Origin: Roseiarcus sp963779095
Lineage (GTDB): Bacteria; Pseudomonadota; Alphaproteobacteria; Rhizobiales; Beijerinckiaceae
DNA length: 64,000 nt
NCBI GenBank assembly: GCA_963779095.1
Contig: CAVZWU010000001.1
Coordinates: 186,001 to 250,000, forward strand
Reading direction: 5' to 3'
A model generated the notes under the pieces. The model made no database searches and was not told where the DNA came from. It saw only the letters and a list, made by a program, of their open reading frames with translations. The position numbers and the translations under genes were made by a program. This document shows, one piece after another, positions 53,673 to 62,794 of this stretch; the first letter of the stretch is position 1; every line of letters starts with the position of its first letter.

Positions 53673-54617
53673 ATGTGCGCGAAGTCATATGCAGGCTCCT
53701 TTTTTGTGGTCCTCGTGACCGTAGGTGCCTTTGTTGTCCCTGAGCAGGCCAGCCGAGCACAGCAATGTGAAGGGCCGACTTTTCAATATCACGGGACAAA
53801 GCCGCTTCCCTTCGACACCAACTCTCACCTAGAGTACGGAAATTCCTCATCCGCGGGATGTATATCGAAATCCTCAAAATCGCAAAGGAGCGACTTGTGG
53901 CGGGTCGACCGCTGCGTCTACAACCCAGATGATAAGGTAGATTTCCATTTCTCGTGGTTCGTGCCCGACTGGGAAAGTTACGTTCCGCCTCATTGCGCAC
54001 TTGAATATCCACATTTTCTTGATGCGGAGAACCCGAAAGTCAAGCCGAAGGTCGACCTGATCACATCTTGCATCGAATACGGGAATGCTGGACAGGTAAC
54101 GACTGCGCAGTATCTAGGCGACGAGCACGAGAAAGACGCCGCAGCTAAAGAAGATGAGTCCAAGTGTCGTTCGCCATCTGCGCCCACTTCTTCCTCTGAT
54201 CCAGATTTACGCACCATCGATTTTGACATAGAGTTGTTCTTTCCGTCAGATTCCTCCAAGGCTGAGGAGACAATGCTTGCAATGGAGGGTCATTATACCC
54301 TTGTTACGAAAGGCGATGAAGCTTATTTCAGCCAGTTTAGCTATAAGCTCGTGCCCGCTCGGGAGAAGTCGAAGGGCGATCCCGAGGCAATTACTATGAA
54401 AACTCAGCTTAGCGGAAAAGCAGAGCCCTTGAGTAAATTTCGTACTACACAGAACATTGCTGATGGGGTGCGGCTGACTAGCGGTGGCGAGGTTCCTCTG
54501 CTCGGGGTACCGGGCAAGGCACCCTGGCAATTAGTTCAAGGCACGCTCGACTTCCTTGATGGCTTTGGTAAGCGGGTTGCTCGGGCCCAGATTCCTCTGT
54601 TCGCACCTGGGCAGTGA
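53673..54617 (+). CDS. Secreted protein of unknown function (atypical composition)
   Basis: Protein of 314 residues with a signal peptide (MCAKSYAGSFFVVLVTVGAF, cleavage after SRAQ). The mature part has six Cys spread through the first half (QQCEG, AGCIS, DRCVYN, PHCALEY, TSCIEYG, SKCRS), suggesting disulfides, and Ser/Lys/Asp-rich linkers. The C-terminal half is beta-rich (EETMLAMEGHYTLVTKGDEA). Codon use is more mixed and AT-rich than its neighbours. No family recognised. ATG 53673 (or GTG 53670) follows GAGGGA. The stop overlaps the next start (GTGA). Confidence 0.65.
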   Translation: MCAKSYAGSFFVVLVTVGAFVVPEQASRAQQCEGPTFQYHGTKPLPFDTNSHLEYGNSSSAGCISKSSKSQRSDLWRVDRCVYNPDDKVDFHFSWFVPDWESYVPPHCALEYPHFLDAENPKVKPKVDLITSCIEYGNAGQVTTAQYLGDEHEKDAAAKEDESKCRSPSAPTSSSDPDLRTIDFDIELFFPSDSSKAEETMLAMEGHYTLVTKGDEAYFSQFSYKLVPAREKSKGDPEAITMKTQLSGKAEPLSKFRTTQNIADGVRLTSGGEVPLLGVPGKAPWQLVQGTLDFLDGFGKRVARAQIPLFAPGQ

Positions 54618-55105
54618 GCGTGCTCAGAAACCTGCTTCGGTCGGCAGCCGGGGCGCTCCCCGGAACAGTGGCTCTATGGGTAAACAAGTGGATTGCCCTT
54701 TTCGCGAACTCTCCGCGCATTGCGTTGAGGGATTGGCGGCCAGATGCCAACAATACCGCCGCCGCATTCGGGACCGGCGTCGTCATCGTCCTCGCCGTCG
54801 GCGTTCCTTTGATTCCGCCGAAGCCAGCCCGAATCGCGCTGGCCGCATTGTTCCTGATTCTCTCTGCGTTTGGTCTTTGGCGATGCTACGCGTCGTTTGA
54901 GCTTCTCGCCACAACGAAGATGTCCACGGCGGATGCTCGTCCCATTCAAGCCGTTTGGGAATTCTGGTATATCGCAATGCTGATCGCATTCGTTGCGGCG
55001 ATGACATGCGCCTTGGCAGCCCTTCAAGGGATCGGTTCGCATGGCGTTGGCGTTCAAGCTCGCGATTCCGACGGAGGCAACGCAGGCGGGGCAGATACTC
55101 AGTAA
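54614..55105 (+). CDS. Membrane protein of unknown function, coupled to the secreted protein
   Basis: Protein of 163 residues from GTG at 54614, overlapping the upstream stop by 4 bases. Hydrophobic segments: GTGVVIVLAVGVPLIPP, IALAALFLILSAFGLW and YIAMLIAFVAAMTCALAALQ, i.e. three helices, with a soluble N-terminal part and an Asp/Gly-rich tail. No family recognised. The coupling suggests it works with the secreted Cys-rich protein. Confidence 0.6.
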   Translation: MSVLRNLLRSAAGALPGTVALWVNKWIALFANSPRIALRDWRPDANNTAAAFGTGVVIVLAVGVPLIPPKPARIALAALFLILSAFGLWRCYASFELLATTKMSTADARPIQAVWEFWYIAMLIAFVAAMTCALAALQGIGSHGVGVQARDSDGGNAGGADTQ

Positions 55106-55445
55106 TCTACTGAAATAGATCACATCACGTCGCACAGCGCCCCGGCGTCGTTCGGCCAAGCCTCAGCCAGCGCGTCGATGTCAACAAAGGGCTTCGGACG
55201 TGGCCTGGCGATCGTGGTGATTCGCCAGGGCCGTCCAGCGTCGCGGGGGAAATCCCCCAGGATCGAAATCGACCCTCCGCAAACGGGAGGCCGGGGCGGC
55301 CGAAGCTATGACGAACAATTCCTTTCCAAAATTGGGAAGTCGTGCTACCCATATTTCTGATGAACAGAGTGGATGCGGCTCACCGGGACGCGGCACGAGA
55401 ACGGACAGGAGGCTGGATGAATCACGGGCTCGAGGCGCTTCGCGC
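55106..55445. other. Intergenic region, nothing recognised
   Basis: About 340 bases between the membrane-protein gene and the inverted repeat. The frames open here are short and lack family features. Confidence 0.4.
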
Positions 55446-55607
55446 GCAACCTGAGAGGCGAGTGAGGGAGGCGGAAAATTTTTTTCACTTTTTTCGCTCA
55501 TAACCCTTTGAAAAGTCTCGATTCCGAAAAGTAAAAGAAAGCGAAAAGAGGCGAAAAAAAGCCATTTTGCTTTTTTTCTCTTTCGTTTTCTTTCGTCCAA
55601 TTCGCGC
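55446..55607 (+). repeat. Copy A of a ~165-bp A/T- and purine-rich repeat (inverted relative to copy B)
   Basis: It contains GCAACCTG, a T-run, ATAACCCTTTGAAAAGTC, CGATTCCGAAAA, TAAAAGAAAGCGAAA and GCCATTTTGCTTT followed by CGTTTTCTTTCG, ending near TTCGCGC. The complement of 62795-62967 carries the same blocks in the same order with few differences. The longer copy B has extra AAAGCAAAAG units. It lies just downstream of the 8-oxoguanine deaminase gene. Confidence 0.85.
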
Positions 55608-55648
55608 CTTGGTTGCATCCGGGCTTCGGGCGCTCGGCCTTGGCCGGT

Positions 55649-56980
55649 TCAGGCGAAGGCGCGGGCGGCCGCCTTGTGCCTGGCGATCAGGGCGGGGAGG
55701 TCGACGCCCTCGGGGCTCCCGTCGATCACCCGCCATGTCCCCGCGACCATCACCCGGTCGGCGCGATGCGCCCCGCAGAGCGCAAGCGCCGCGATCGGGT
55801 CCTGGGCGCCCCAGAAGCGCGGCTCGTCGAGCGTGTAGAGCGCGAGATCGGCCTGCATGCCGGCTGCGATCGCGCCGATGTCGTCGCGGCCGAGGCAGCG
55901 CGCCGAGCCTTCCGTCGCCCAGCGGAGCGCATCGTAGGGCGTCACCGCCGAGGGCCCGTAGCTCAACCGCTGGAGCATGAGGGAATGGCGCACGGCCTCC
56001 ATCATGTTGGACGAATCGTTCGAGGCTGAGCCGTCGACCCCAAGCCCGATCGCGACGCCCGCCGCCTCGAGCTCCTTCACCGGGCAGACGCCCATGCCGA
56101 ACGCCATGTCGGAAGCGGCGCAATGGCAGACGCTGCCGCCCGCCTTGCCGAGGCGCTCGATCTCGCCGGCGTTGAAATGGATGCCATGCGCGACCCAGGT
56201 CCGCGGGCCGAGCCACCCGGCCTGCTCGAGGAGATCGACCGAGCGCATGCCGAACGTTTCGATTGCGTAGACGTCCTCATCGAGCGACTGGCAGAGGTGC
56301 GTGTGCAGCCGGCAATCGTAGCGCTCGGCGAGTTCGGCCGATCCCTCCATCACCCGCTTCGGCACGGCGAGCGGCGAGCAGGGCGCGAGCGCGACCCGGA
56401 TCATCGCGCCTGGCTTGGGGTCGTGATAGCGGCTGAGCACCCGCTCGCTGTCTTCAAGGATCGTCTCCGAATCCTGCACGATCGAGTCGGGCTGCAAGCC
56501 CCCGTCCTTCTCGGAAATGCCCATCGAACCGCGGGTGACCGTCATGCGCAGGCCGAGCTTCGTCGCCTCCTCGACTTCGATATCGATCGCGTTCTCGAGG
56601 CCTGGGGGAAAAAGGTTGTGATGGTCCGCCGCAGTCGTGCACCCGGAGAGCATGAGTTCGACGAGCGCCATCCTGACGGCGATGCGCAGGGCCTCGGGCG
56701 TCATGCGGTCCCAGCGCCGCTCCATCGTGACCAGCCAGGGGATCAGCTCCTTGCCGAAGCCTGCGGGGTGGGCGCGCGTCAGCGTCTGGTAGAAATGATG
56801 ATGGGCGTTGATGAGCCCTGGCAGGACGACATGGCGGGAGGCGTTGAAAGTCGTGTCGACAGGGGTCGCGGGCGATCGTCCGCGCGCCACGCGTTCGACG
56901 ATCTCGCCGCCCTCGACGACGATTCCGCGCTCGGAATCGGCTGCGAGGATGGCGAGCGGGTCCTTGATCCATAAGCGCAT
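55649..56980 (-). CDS. 8-oxoguanine deaminase
   Basis: Protein of 443 residues of the amidohydrolase superfamily (TrzN/AtzB-SsnA branch), matching 8-oxoguanine deaminases: VLPGLINAHHHFYQTLTRAH (metal HxH), LSGCTTAADHHNLFPPGLEN, DCRLHTHLCQSLDEDV, THVAHGIHFN-like WVAHGIHFNAGEIERLG, VAIGLGVDGSASNDSSNMME with the catalytic Asp. It converts 8-oxoguanine to urate plus ammonia, linking oxidised purine to nitrogen supply. ATG 56980 starts the conserved part. Divergent from the NMT1-type binding-protein gene. Confidence 0.9.
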   Translation of the reverse strand: MRLWIKDPLAILAADSERGIVVEGGEIVERVARGRSPATPVDTTFNASRHVVLPGLINAHHHFYQTLTRAHPAGFGKELIPWLVTMERRWDRMTPEALRIAVRMALVELMLSGCTTAADHHNLFPPGLENAIDIEVEEATKLGLRMTVTRGSMGISEKDGGLQPDSIVQDSETILEDSERVLSRYHDPKPGAMIRVALAPCSPLAVPKRVMEGSAELAERYDCRLHTHLCQSLDEDVYAIETFGMRSVDLLEQAGWLGPRTWVAHGIHFNAGEIERLGKAGGSVCHCAASDMAFGMGVCPVKELEAAGVAIGLGVDGSASNDSSNMMEAVRHSLMLQRLSYGPSAVTPYDALRWATEGSARCLGRDDIGAIAAGMQADLALYTLDEPRFWGAQDPIAALALCGAHRADRVMVAGTWRVIDGSPEGVDLPALIARHKAAARAFA

Positions 56981-57253
56981 GCGATGGGTGGGCTCCGTTT
57001 CCGAGGAAGGGAGAGAACGGGCCGCATAGGCGAGGCGAGCCGAAAGGTAAAGGCTTGAGGGGTCACTCTCGGTACCCCTTGTCCGCCAAGACGTTTTACG
57101 AGATTGTATTCGACGCTGGGAATTTCGGCTCCTATTGTGGGCCGTTGCTGGGGCGAGTGTGAGGCGCGGCGTCAATCATCAAAACGCAGCCCCCGGCGAA
57201 CGGCGACGCGGTCGTCGAGCCGGCCTGCGAACTGGACTCTGGGAGGACTTCGA

Positions 57254-58253
57254 ATGCGCGTTGCGATCATCGCGGCGTTGGCGGGGGCGATCGGGTTCGC
57301 CGGACCCGCCGTCGCCCTCGACAAGGTGACCTTTGGCACCAATTGGGTCGCCGACCCGGAGGCCGGCGGTTATTATCAGGCTCTCGTCGACGGGACTTAC
57401 GCCAAATACGGCCTCGACGTCACCATTCTGCAGGGCGGGCCGACATCAAACGGCGGCATGCTGCTGATCGCCGGCAAGATCGAGTTCTACATGGGCGGCG
57501 ACATTATCGGCGATTTCCTCGCCGTGCGAGCACGACATTCCCACCATCGCCGTGGCCGCTCACTTCCAGAAGGACCCGCAGATCTTCATGTCGCATCCCG
57601 GAGTCGGTCTCGACAAATGGGAGGACCTTCCTAACGCGAACCCGGCTTTCGTCAGCGCCGGCGCAGTCAACACGTTCTGGGCATGGATGCGGCTCGCTTA
57701 CGGCTTCAAGGACGAGAACATCAAGCCTTACAATTTCAATTCGGCCCCGTTCATCGCTGAGCCGCATTCGATCCAGCAGGGGTATTTGACCTCCGAGCCG
57801 CTCGAGGTCCAGAAGCAGGGCGGTTTCAAGCCCAACATCTTTCTTCTCTCCGATTATGGCTACACGACCTATTCAAACCTGGTCGAAACCCGCCGCGACT
57901 ATGTCGAGAAGCATCCTGACATCGTGCAGCGGTTCGTCGACGCATCGACCATCGGGTGGTACCACTATCTCTACGGCGACAATTCGAAGGCCAACGAGGC
58001 GATCAAGCGGGAGAATCCGGAAATGACGGACGACCAGATCGCGTTCTCGATCGCCAAAATGAAGGAATACGGCATCGTCGATTCCGGCGACACGCTGAAA
58101 TTGGGCATTGGCGCGATGACCGACGCTCGATGGAGCGACTTCTACCACACGATGGTGAAGGCCGGGGTGGTCAAGGCAGGCATCGACTACAAAAAGGCCT
58201 ACACTCTTCAGTTCGTCAACAAGGGCGTCGGCCTCGACTTGCGTCCAAAGTGA
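57254..58253 (+). CDS. NMT1/THI5-like ABC transporter substrate-binding protein (one frameshift)
   Basis: About 332 residues with a signal peptide (MRVAIIAALAGAIGFAGPAV). FGTNWVADPEAGGYYQALVD, GTYAKYGLDVTILQGGP, then after one extra base near 57526 IAVAAHFQKDPQIFMSHPGV and LSDYGYTTYSNLVETRRDYV. It is the NitT/TauT type whose relatives bind thiamine-pyrimidine precursors, taurine or nitrate. Next to 8-oxoguanine deaminase a purine- or pyrimidine-like ligand is plausible. GGGAGGA lies seven bases before the ATG. Confidence 0.87.
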
Positions 58254-58271
58254 GCGGCGTCCGTCGGCGCA

Positions 58272-58805
58272 CTATCTCTGCGACGGCGGAAGCCCGTTGT
58301 AGACGGCGGGAGGCAGAACGGCGGAGACGTTGATCGTGACGGGCTCTTTCGGCCCGAAGTTCGTGACCTTGTTGCTGACGGCGGGCAGGCTCTTGAGAAA
58401 GGCGGCAATGGCCTCCGCGTCGGCGTCGGCGAGATGCGAAAAAGCCGCGTAGGGCATGACAGGACTGAGGTCTCTCCCTTCTGGCGTTTTGCCAGTGCGG
58501 ATCGTGGCGATGATCTGACCGTCAGTCCAGTTGCCGAGGCCGGTGTCCTTGTCGGGCGTCAGATTCTCCCCCACGAAAACACCCGCGCCGGGAATGGCGA
58601 AGCCGACGTTGGAGCCACCAAGATAGCGCTTCATGTCCGGCGCGCCGAGAAAAGCGCCGGGCGTGTGACAATCCGAGCAGCCGGCGATCGTCACCAGATA
58701 GCGCCCGCGGGCAATCTGCGCGTCGTCGGCGAGAGCGGGAAACGGAAAGGACACAACAGCGGCAAGCGCCGCGCCGAGAGTCGTGGCGAACAGACGGCGC
58801 ATCAT
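58272..58805 (-). CDS. Class I cytochrome c, periplasmic
   Basis: Protein of 177 residues with a signal peptide (RRLFATTLGAALAAVVSFPF, cleavage after ALA). One haem site CSDCH in YLVTIAGCSDCHTPGAFLG, and a distal Met candidate in LSPVMPYAAFSHL. It resembles the small cytochrome subunits that accept electrons from periplasmic dehydrogenases. The ATG at 58805 overlaps the stop of the methyltransferase gene upstream (ATGA). It ends 18 bases from the convergent binding-protein gene. Confidence 0.9.
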   Translation of the reverse strand: MMRRLFATTLGAALAAVVSFPFPALADDAQIARGRYLVTIAGCSDCHTPGAFLGAPDMKRYLGGSNVGFAIPGAGVFVGENLTPDKDTGLGNWTDGQIIATIRTGKTPEGRDLSPVMPYAAFSHLADADAEAIAAFLKSLPAVSNKVTNFGPKEPVTINVSAVLPPAVYNGLPPSQR

Positions 58806-59581
58806 GGGTCTTTTCCCCTTCCAGCGGTCGCGAGAGTGACGTCGTCGCCCGATATTGGAATTCCAGCCAGATGTTCGGGAACCAGCCAGCGCTGCGTCGG
58901 ATCGGGCTCGTGCGCGACTGGCTCGATCGTCCCCCGCCACGCCACGCCCATCATTTGCGCCGTCTGGTAAGCCATCACGCTCCAGCCTTGCGCCGCCAGC
59001 GCACGCAAGCCCGCCGCTACATGCGGCGAGACGAGGTCGTGGAAGACCACCATTGCCGTGGTTTCGAGGTAGGGAGCGCAAGCGAGCGCGTCCCGGATCG
59101 GGGCCTCGCCGGCATGGTCGCCGTCAATGAACGCGAACGACCATCGCGCGCCCGCTTCGCCGAGCCGGATGACCGATTCGGGGCTCGTTTCCGGAACGAG
59201 GATCGTGGTCGAGCTTCCGCCTGCGCCGCGGATCACCTGCTCGAATTCCCGCCGCCATTCCGCGTCTGCGAGCAAGGGTTCGACAACGTGAAGCGGCGCA
59301 ATTCCGGCGGCGACGAGATAGGCGGTCGACCAGCCGCGCCACGCCCCGATCTCGATCCCGCTCCGTCCCTTGAACGCGCGCGCGTTGGAGTAGAGGATTG
59401 ACGCTTCGTCGCGATTGATGAAGCCGACCGTCGGATTACGTTTGTCGACGCGAAACGGATGGTCGATCTGCTTGCGAAAATAGGGCCAAGTCGTAGCGTT
59501 TTTGTCCGCCTCAATCATGTTCGGAAACAGATGATCGAGAACGGGCGCTTCGAGATTGGCGGCGACGTAGTCTTTGGCCAT
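58802..59581 (-). CDS. Class I SAM-dependent methyltransferase
   Basis: Protein of 259 residues. SAM motif I GRSGIEIGAWRGWSTAYLVA, post-I acidic HVVEPLL, then RWSFAFIDGDHAGEAPIRDA and MVVFHDLVSPHVAAGLRAL, as in Methyltransf_24/cephalosporin hydroxylase-like O-methyltransferases. The substrate is unknown. Its stop overlaps the start of the cytochrome c gene, so the pair forms an operon. Confidence 0.82.
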   Translation of the reverse strand: MAKDYVAANLEAPVLDHLFPNMIEADKNATTWPYFRKQIDHPFRVDKRNPTVGFINRDEASILYSNARAFKGRSGIEIGAWRGWSTAYLVAAGIAPLHVVEPLLADAEWRREFEQVIRGAGGSSTTILVPETSPESVIRLGEAGARWSFAFIDGDHAGEAPIRDALACAPYLETTAMVVFHDLVSPHVAAGLRALAAQGWSVMAYQTAQMMGVAWRGTIEPVAHEPDPTQRWLVPEHLAGIPISGDDVTLATAGRGKDP

Positions 59582-59996
59582 GAATCCGGAGCTGGACCGA
59601 AGGAACGAAATCGGCCGCGCGGTGTTCCGATTGGCAACTCATTCTGGCCCGGCGGCTGGCAGATCGAGGCGAATGGCACGCCGCGCCGCCCGGCGTCAAG
59701 AACGGCAGTGCTTTGGAGCTCGCCGGCGCCGCAATGCAACAAATATCATGCTCTTGTACTCGGCTTGTTCTGGCATTACCTGATGTTTGACCGAGAAAAG
59801 CGAGGTCTATAATGTCCGTGGTCAAGCGCATTGAGCAGCCCGCGCAAGAGGAAGACTTCGGAGGGACCCGATGCAAATGGTGAAGGGCGTCGGAGATCAT
59901 GAAAGAGCTCGGGTAACGAGAGGCACGAATTTGCGTTTTGACGGGGTGGGGCTCCCGGCCTGAACCGCCGGCGCCAAGAGACGACAGGTTCGCACG
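59582..59996. other. Intergenic region, no clear gene
   Basis: About 415 bases between the methyltransferase gene (minus) and the ABC ATPase gene (plus). A 23-codon frame at 59813 has no support. I see no riboswitch structure that I can defend. The gap separates the binding-protein gene from its ATPase and permease by about 1.7 kb. Confidence 0.4.
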
Positions 59997-60828
59997 ATGA
60001 ACACGATTGTGACGCTGAGGACGAACGAAACCGCGGTCCGCGTAGCCGCGCCGCCGCTGGTCACGCTCCGGGGAGTGCACAAGGTCTTCGCCAATCAGGT
60101 CACGGCTCTCGAAGGCCTTAACCTGGACGTCCGGGCGGGCGAGTTTCTCTCGTTGCTGGGACCGTCCGGTTGCGGCAAGTCGACGGTTCTGCGGTTGCTG
60201 GCGGGTCTCACGGCGCCGACGCAGGGCGAGATTGTTTGGCGTAGCGAAGTGCCCGGAGCTTGGTTTCGTATTTCAGGAGCCGACGCTGACGCCCTGGTCC
60301 GACGTTTTCACCAACGTCTGGCTGCCGCTGCGCCTCGCCGGCGTGTCGAAGGAAAAGGCTCGGCCGCGCGTCGAAGAGGCGCTGGAGCTGGTCGGACTGG
60401 CAGGTTTCGCCAAAGCCTATCCGCGCCAGCTGTCCGGCGGCATGAAGATGCGGGTCTCGATCGCCCGCGCCCTGGTGACGCGGCCGACGGTCTTACTGAT
60501 GGACGAGCCGTTCGCCGCTCTGGATGAGATCACGCGCCTCAAGCTCAATGACGATTTGGCGGCGCTCCGGTCATCGCTCGGAGCGACGGTGGTGTTCGTG
60601 ACCCATTCGGTGTTCGAGAGCGTCTATCTGTCGGACCGCATCGTGGTGATGGCGGCGCGGCCAGGACGGGCGGTTGCGGAAATCATGGTCGAATCGCCGA
60701 CCGCGTCGCGCCAGGAGGGGTTTCGGCTGTGCAAGGCCTACGCCGACACCTGCGTCCAGACTTCGGAAGCGCTCCACGTCGCGATGGGCGATCGGCCGCC
60801 GAAAATGCTCAAGGCCGAGGCGCAGTGA
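59997..60828 (+). CDS. NitT/TauT-type ABC transporter ATP-binding protein (one frameshift)
   Basis: About 276 residues. Walker A LLGPSGCGKSTVLRLLAGLT, Q-loop GFVFQEPTLTPW, signature YPRQLSGGMKMRVSIARAL, Walker B VLLMDEPFAALDEITR, and H-loop VFVTHSVFESVYLS. This matches TauB/SsuB-like subunits. One extra G near 60255 breaks the frame between Walker A and the Q-loop. It probably serves the NMT1-type binding protein at 57.3 kb. The stop overlaps the permease start (GTGA). Confidence 0.9.
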
Positions 60829-61610
60829 GCAGAGACGACTTTGTCGGCTATGCGGTGCCGGCCATCACTTTGGGGATGGGGCTGTTCGCGTGGGAGGCGC
60901 TGGTTCGCTATTTCGCCGTCCCCTCCTATCTTCTGCCCGCCCCGAGCCTCATCATCGCCACCCTCATCACCGATTGGCCGACGCTGTCGGCGTCGCTATG
61001 GGTGACGCTTCGATTACGCTCAAGGCTCTCGCGATCGCTGTCATTGGCAGCGTCGCGCTGGCAATTATTTTCGCGCAGTCGCGACTGGTCGAGCGGGCGT
61101 TCTATCCGTTCGCCGTCGCCATGCAGGTGACGCCGATCGTCGCCATCGCGCCACTGTTGCTGATCTACCTCACTCCTGGCATAGCGGTCCTGGTGTGCGC
61201 ATTTCTGGTGGCGTTCTTTCCTTTGCTGGCCAACACCACGCTCGGGCTCTCTTCGGCGGACCACAATCTGGTTGACTTGTTCCAGATGTATCGCGCCTCG
61301 CGCATGCAGCAATTCATGTTGCTCCGGTTGCCCTCGGCTCTGCCTTATTTTCTCGCGGGCCTCAGGATCAGCGGCGGGCTCGCGCTTGATCGGCGCGATC
61401 GTCGCCGAAATCGCTGCTGGGTCCGCCGGCCAGGGATCAGGGCTTGCGTATCGTATTGTCGAGTTCGGATTTCGCCTTAATATTCCGCGAATGTTCGCCG
61501 CGTTGCTCTTGATTTCGGTCGCAGGCATCACAATTCATCTGCTGCTGACTGCGCTGTCGCATTGGTTATTGCGCGATTGGCACGATAGCGAGCGCGGGCG
61601 AGAAAGCTGA
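60825..61610 (+). CDS. NitT/TauT-type ABC transporter permease (two frameshifts)
   Basis: About 261 residues from GTG at 60825. Helix 1 VGYAVPAITLGMGLFAWEAL, VPSYLLPAPSLIIATLI, then ITLKALAIAVIGSVALAI, QVTPIVAIAPLLLIYLTPG and the EAA-like loop ASRMQQFMLLRLPSALPYFL. The end is IGAIVAEIAAGSAGQGSGLA and RMFAALLLISVAGITIHLLL. A missing base near 61008 and an extra one near 61387 break the frame. It forms an operon with the ATPase. Confidence 0.87.
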
Positions 61611-61644
61611 ACCAAACAAGATAATTAACCGTATGACTTAAGAC

Positions 61645-61675
61645 GGCGGGGCGCCTTTGCGTCCGGTGCGCCGCC
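61645..61675 (+). terminator. Terminator-like hairpin after the ABC permease
   Basis: GGCGGGGCGC pairs with GCGCCGCC around an ~11-base loop, 35 bases after the permease stop and 43 bases before the next start codon. No T-run follows. Confidence 0.45.
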
Positions 61676-61717
61676 GGGCGGGCTAAATCTGCGCCGAAAA
61701 CAAGAAGGCGAGGTCAT

Positions 61718-62452
61718 ATGAACGTCGGATATATCAAGGTCGAGCGGCGGATCGCGCCGCCGCGGGCCTCCGTTCTTCGCAAGCTGGGGATCGCCAACCT
61801 CGTCAGCACCGCGAAGTTCGACATTGAGGCCGCCCATGAAGCGCTGGTCCGACGCCAGGCGGTTCCGGAGCGGATCTACGCCGACGGTCTGGTGGTCGAT
61901 GTTCCGGCCGGCGTGTACCATCCGCTACCCAACTCGAGTTCGGAATTTTTCATCCGCAATATAAAGGCGATGAACCCGAACCTGATCGCCAAGACGCTGG
62001 AAATCGGGTGCGGCTGCGGCATCATCTCACTCTACATGGCTGCTAACTGGTCGTCGCGGACGGTCGCCACCGATATTTCGTCGGTCGCCGTCGAGGCGAC
62101 CATGGCCAACGCCAAGCTGAACAACGTTACCTTGACGGCCTTCCAGTCCGACCTGTTCGAGAAGATCGACGAGGACGGCTTCGACCTCATCGTTTTCAAC
62201 ACGCCGTTGGTCGACAAGAATCCGGAGAACGACATCGAACGGTATAGCCTGTGCGATCCGCAGGGACGGATCACCAAATCCTATTTGCGCCAGGCTCGCC
62301 GTCATGTGTCGAAGGACGGGCTCATCATCTTTTCGATCTGCAACAATTCCGCCTACGAAGTGATGGACGCGATCGACCTTGACTATCAGATCGTTGGCTT
62401 TGAACTGGCCTATAGCGGCTTTTGGCGGGCGATCGTCGGTGCGCGCAACTGA
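61718..62452 (+). CDS. PrmC/HemK-like SAM-dependent methyltransferase with altered NPPY motif
   Basis: Protein of 244 residues with a methyltransferase small (MTS) domain. SAM site TLEIGCGCGIISLYMAANWS, acidic ATDIS, and FDLIVFNTPLVDKNPENDIE at the place where N5-glutamine and N6-adenine methylases have NPP(Y/F). Here it is NTPL, so the substrate amide contact is changed. The N-terminal ~70 residues (VYHPLPNSSSEFFIRNIKAM) have the MTS look. ATG 61718 has AGGCGAGG upstream. Substrate unknown. Confidence 0.8.
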   Translation: MNVGYIKVERRIAPPRASVLRKLGIANLVSTAKFDIEAAHEALVRRQAVPERIYADGLVVDVPAGVYHPLPNSSSEFFIRNIKAMNPNLIAKTLEIGCGCGIISLYMAANWSSRTVATDISSVAVEATMANAKLNNVTLTAFQSDLFEKIDEDGFDLIVFNTPLVDKNPENDIERYSLCDPQGRITKSYLRQARRHVSKDGLIIFSICNNSAYEVMDAIDLDYQIVGFELAYSGFWRAIVGARN

Positions 62453-62794
62453 TATCGGGGCGTTGACGCGCGAGCGGCAGGGGCCCCGTTCGATGCGATT
62501 AGCGCCGCCCCTCGATAGCGCTTCCGGCGAGCTGCGTTCGCGCCCGGTCCTTGTGCAGCCGCAGCAAATAAAGTCGGCGCCGGCATCCAGGCAGTAAGCA
62601 GCCTCCAGCCGGTCGCCGCAGAGAAGCGACGTTCCGCACCGTCGCGCTTCCGCGCTGAATTGCGCCGGAGGGACGGAGGTCGCTGCGACCCCGCGCCGGC
62701 CCATCCCTTTCCGCGAGCCTGCTGCGTTCACCGCCGAGTCCCCGTTCGCCTGACGGGGCCGCGAGGGCGATCGGCCATGACAATTGCAACCAGA
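62453..62794. other. Intergenic region, nothing recognised
   Basis: About 340 bases between the methyltransferase gene and copy B of the repeat. No gene, tRNA or promoter of known type is visible. Confidence 0.4.

Noticed and set aside
59602..59627. GGAAC-N16-TGTT on the plus strand
   Set aside because: It matches the spacing, but no gene starts within 350 bases downstream and the -10 has a mismatch; probably chance.
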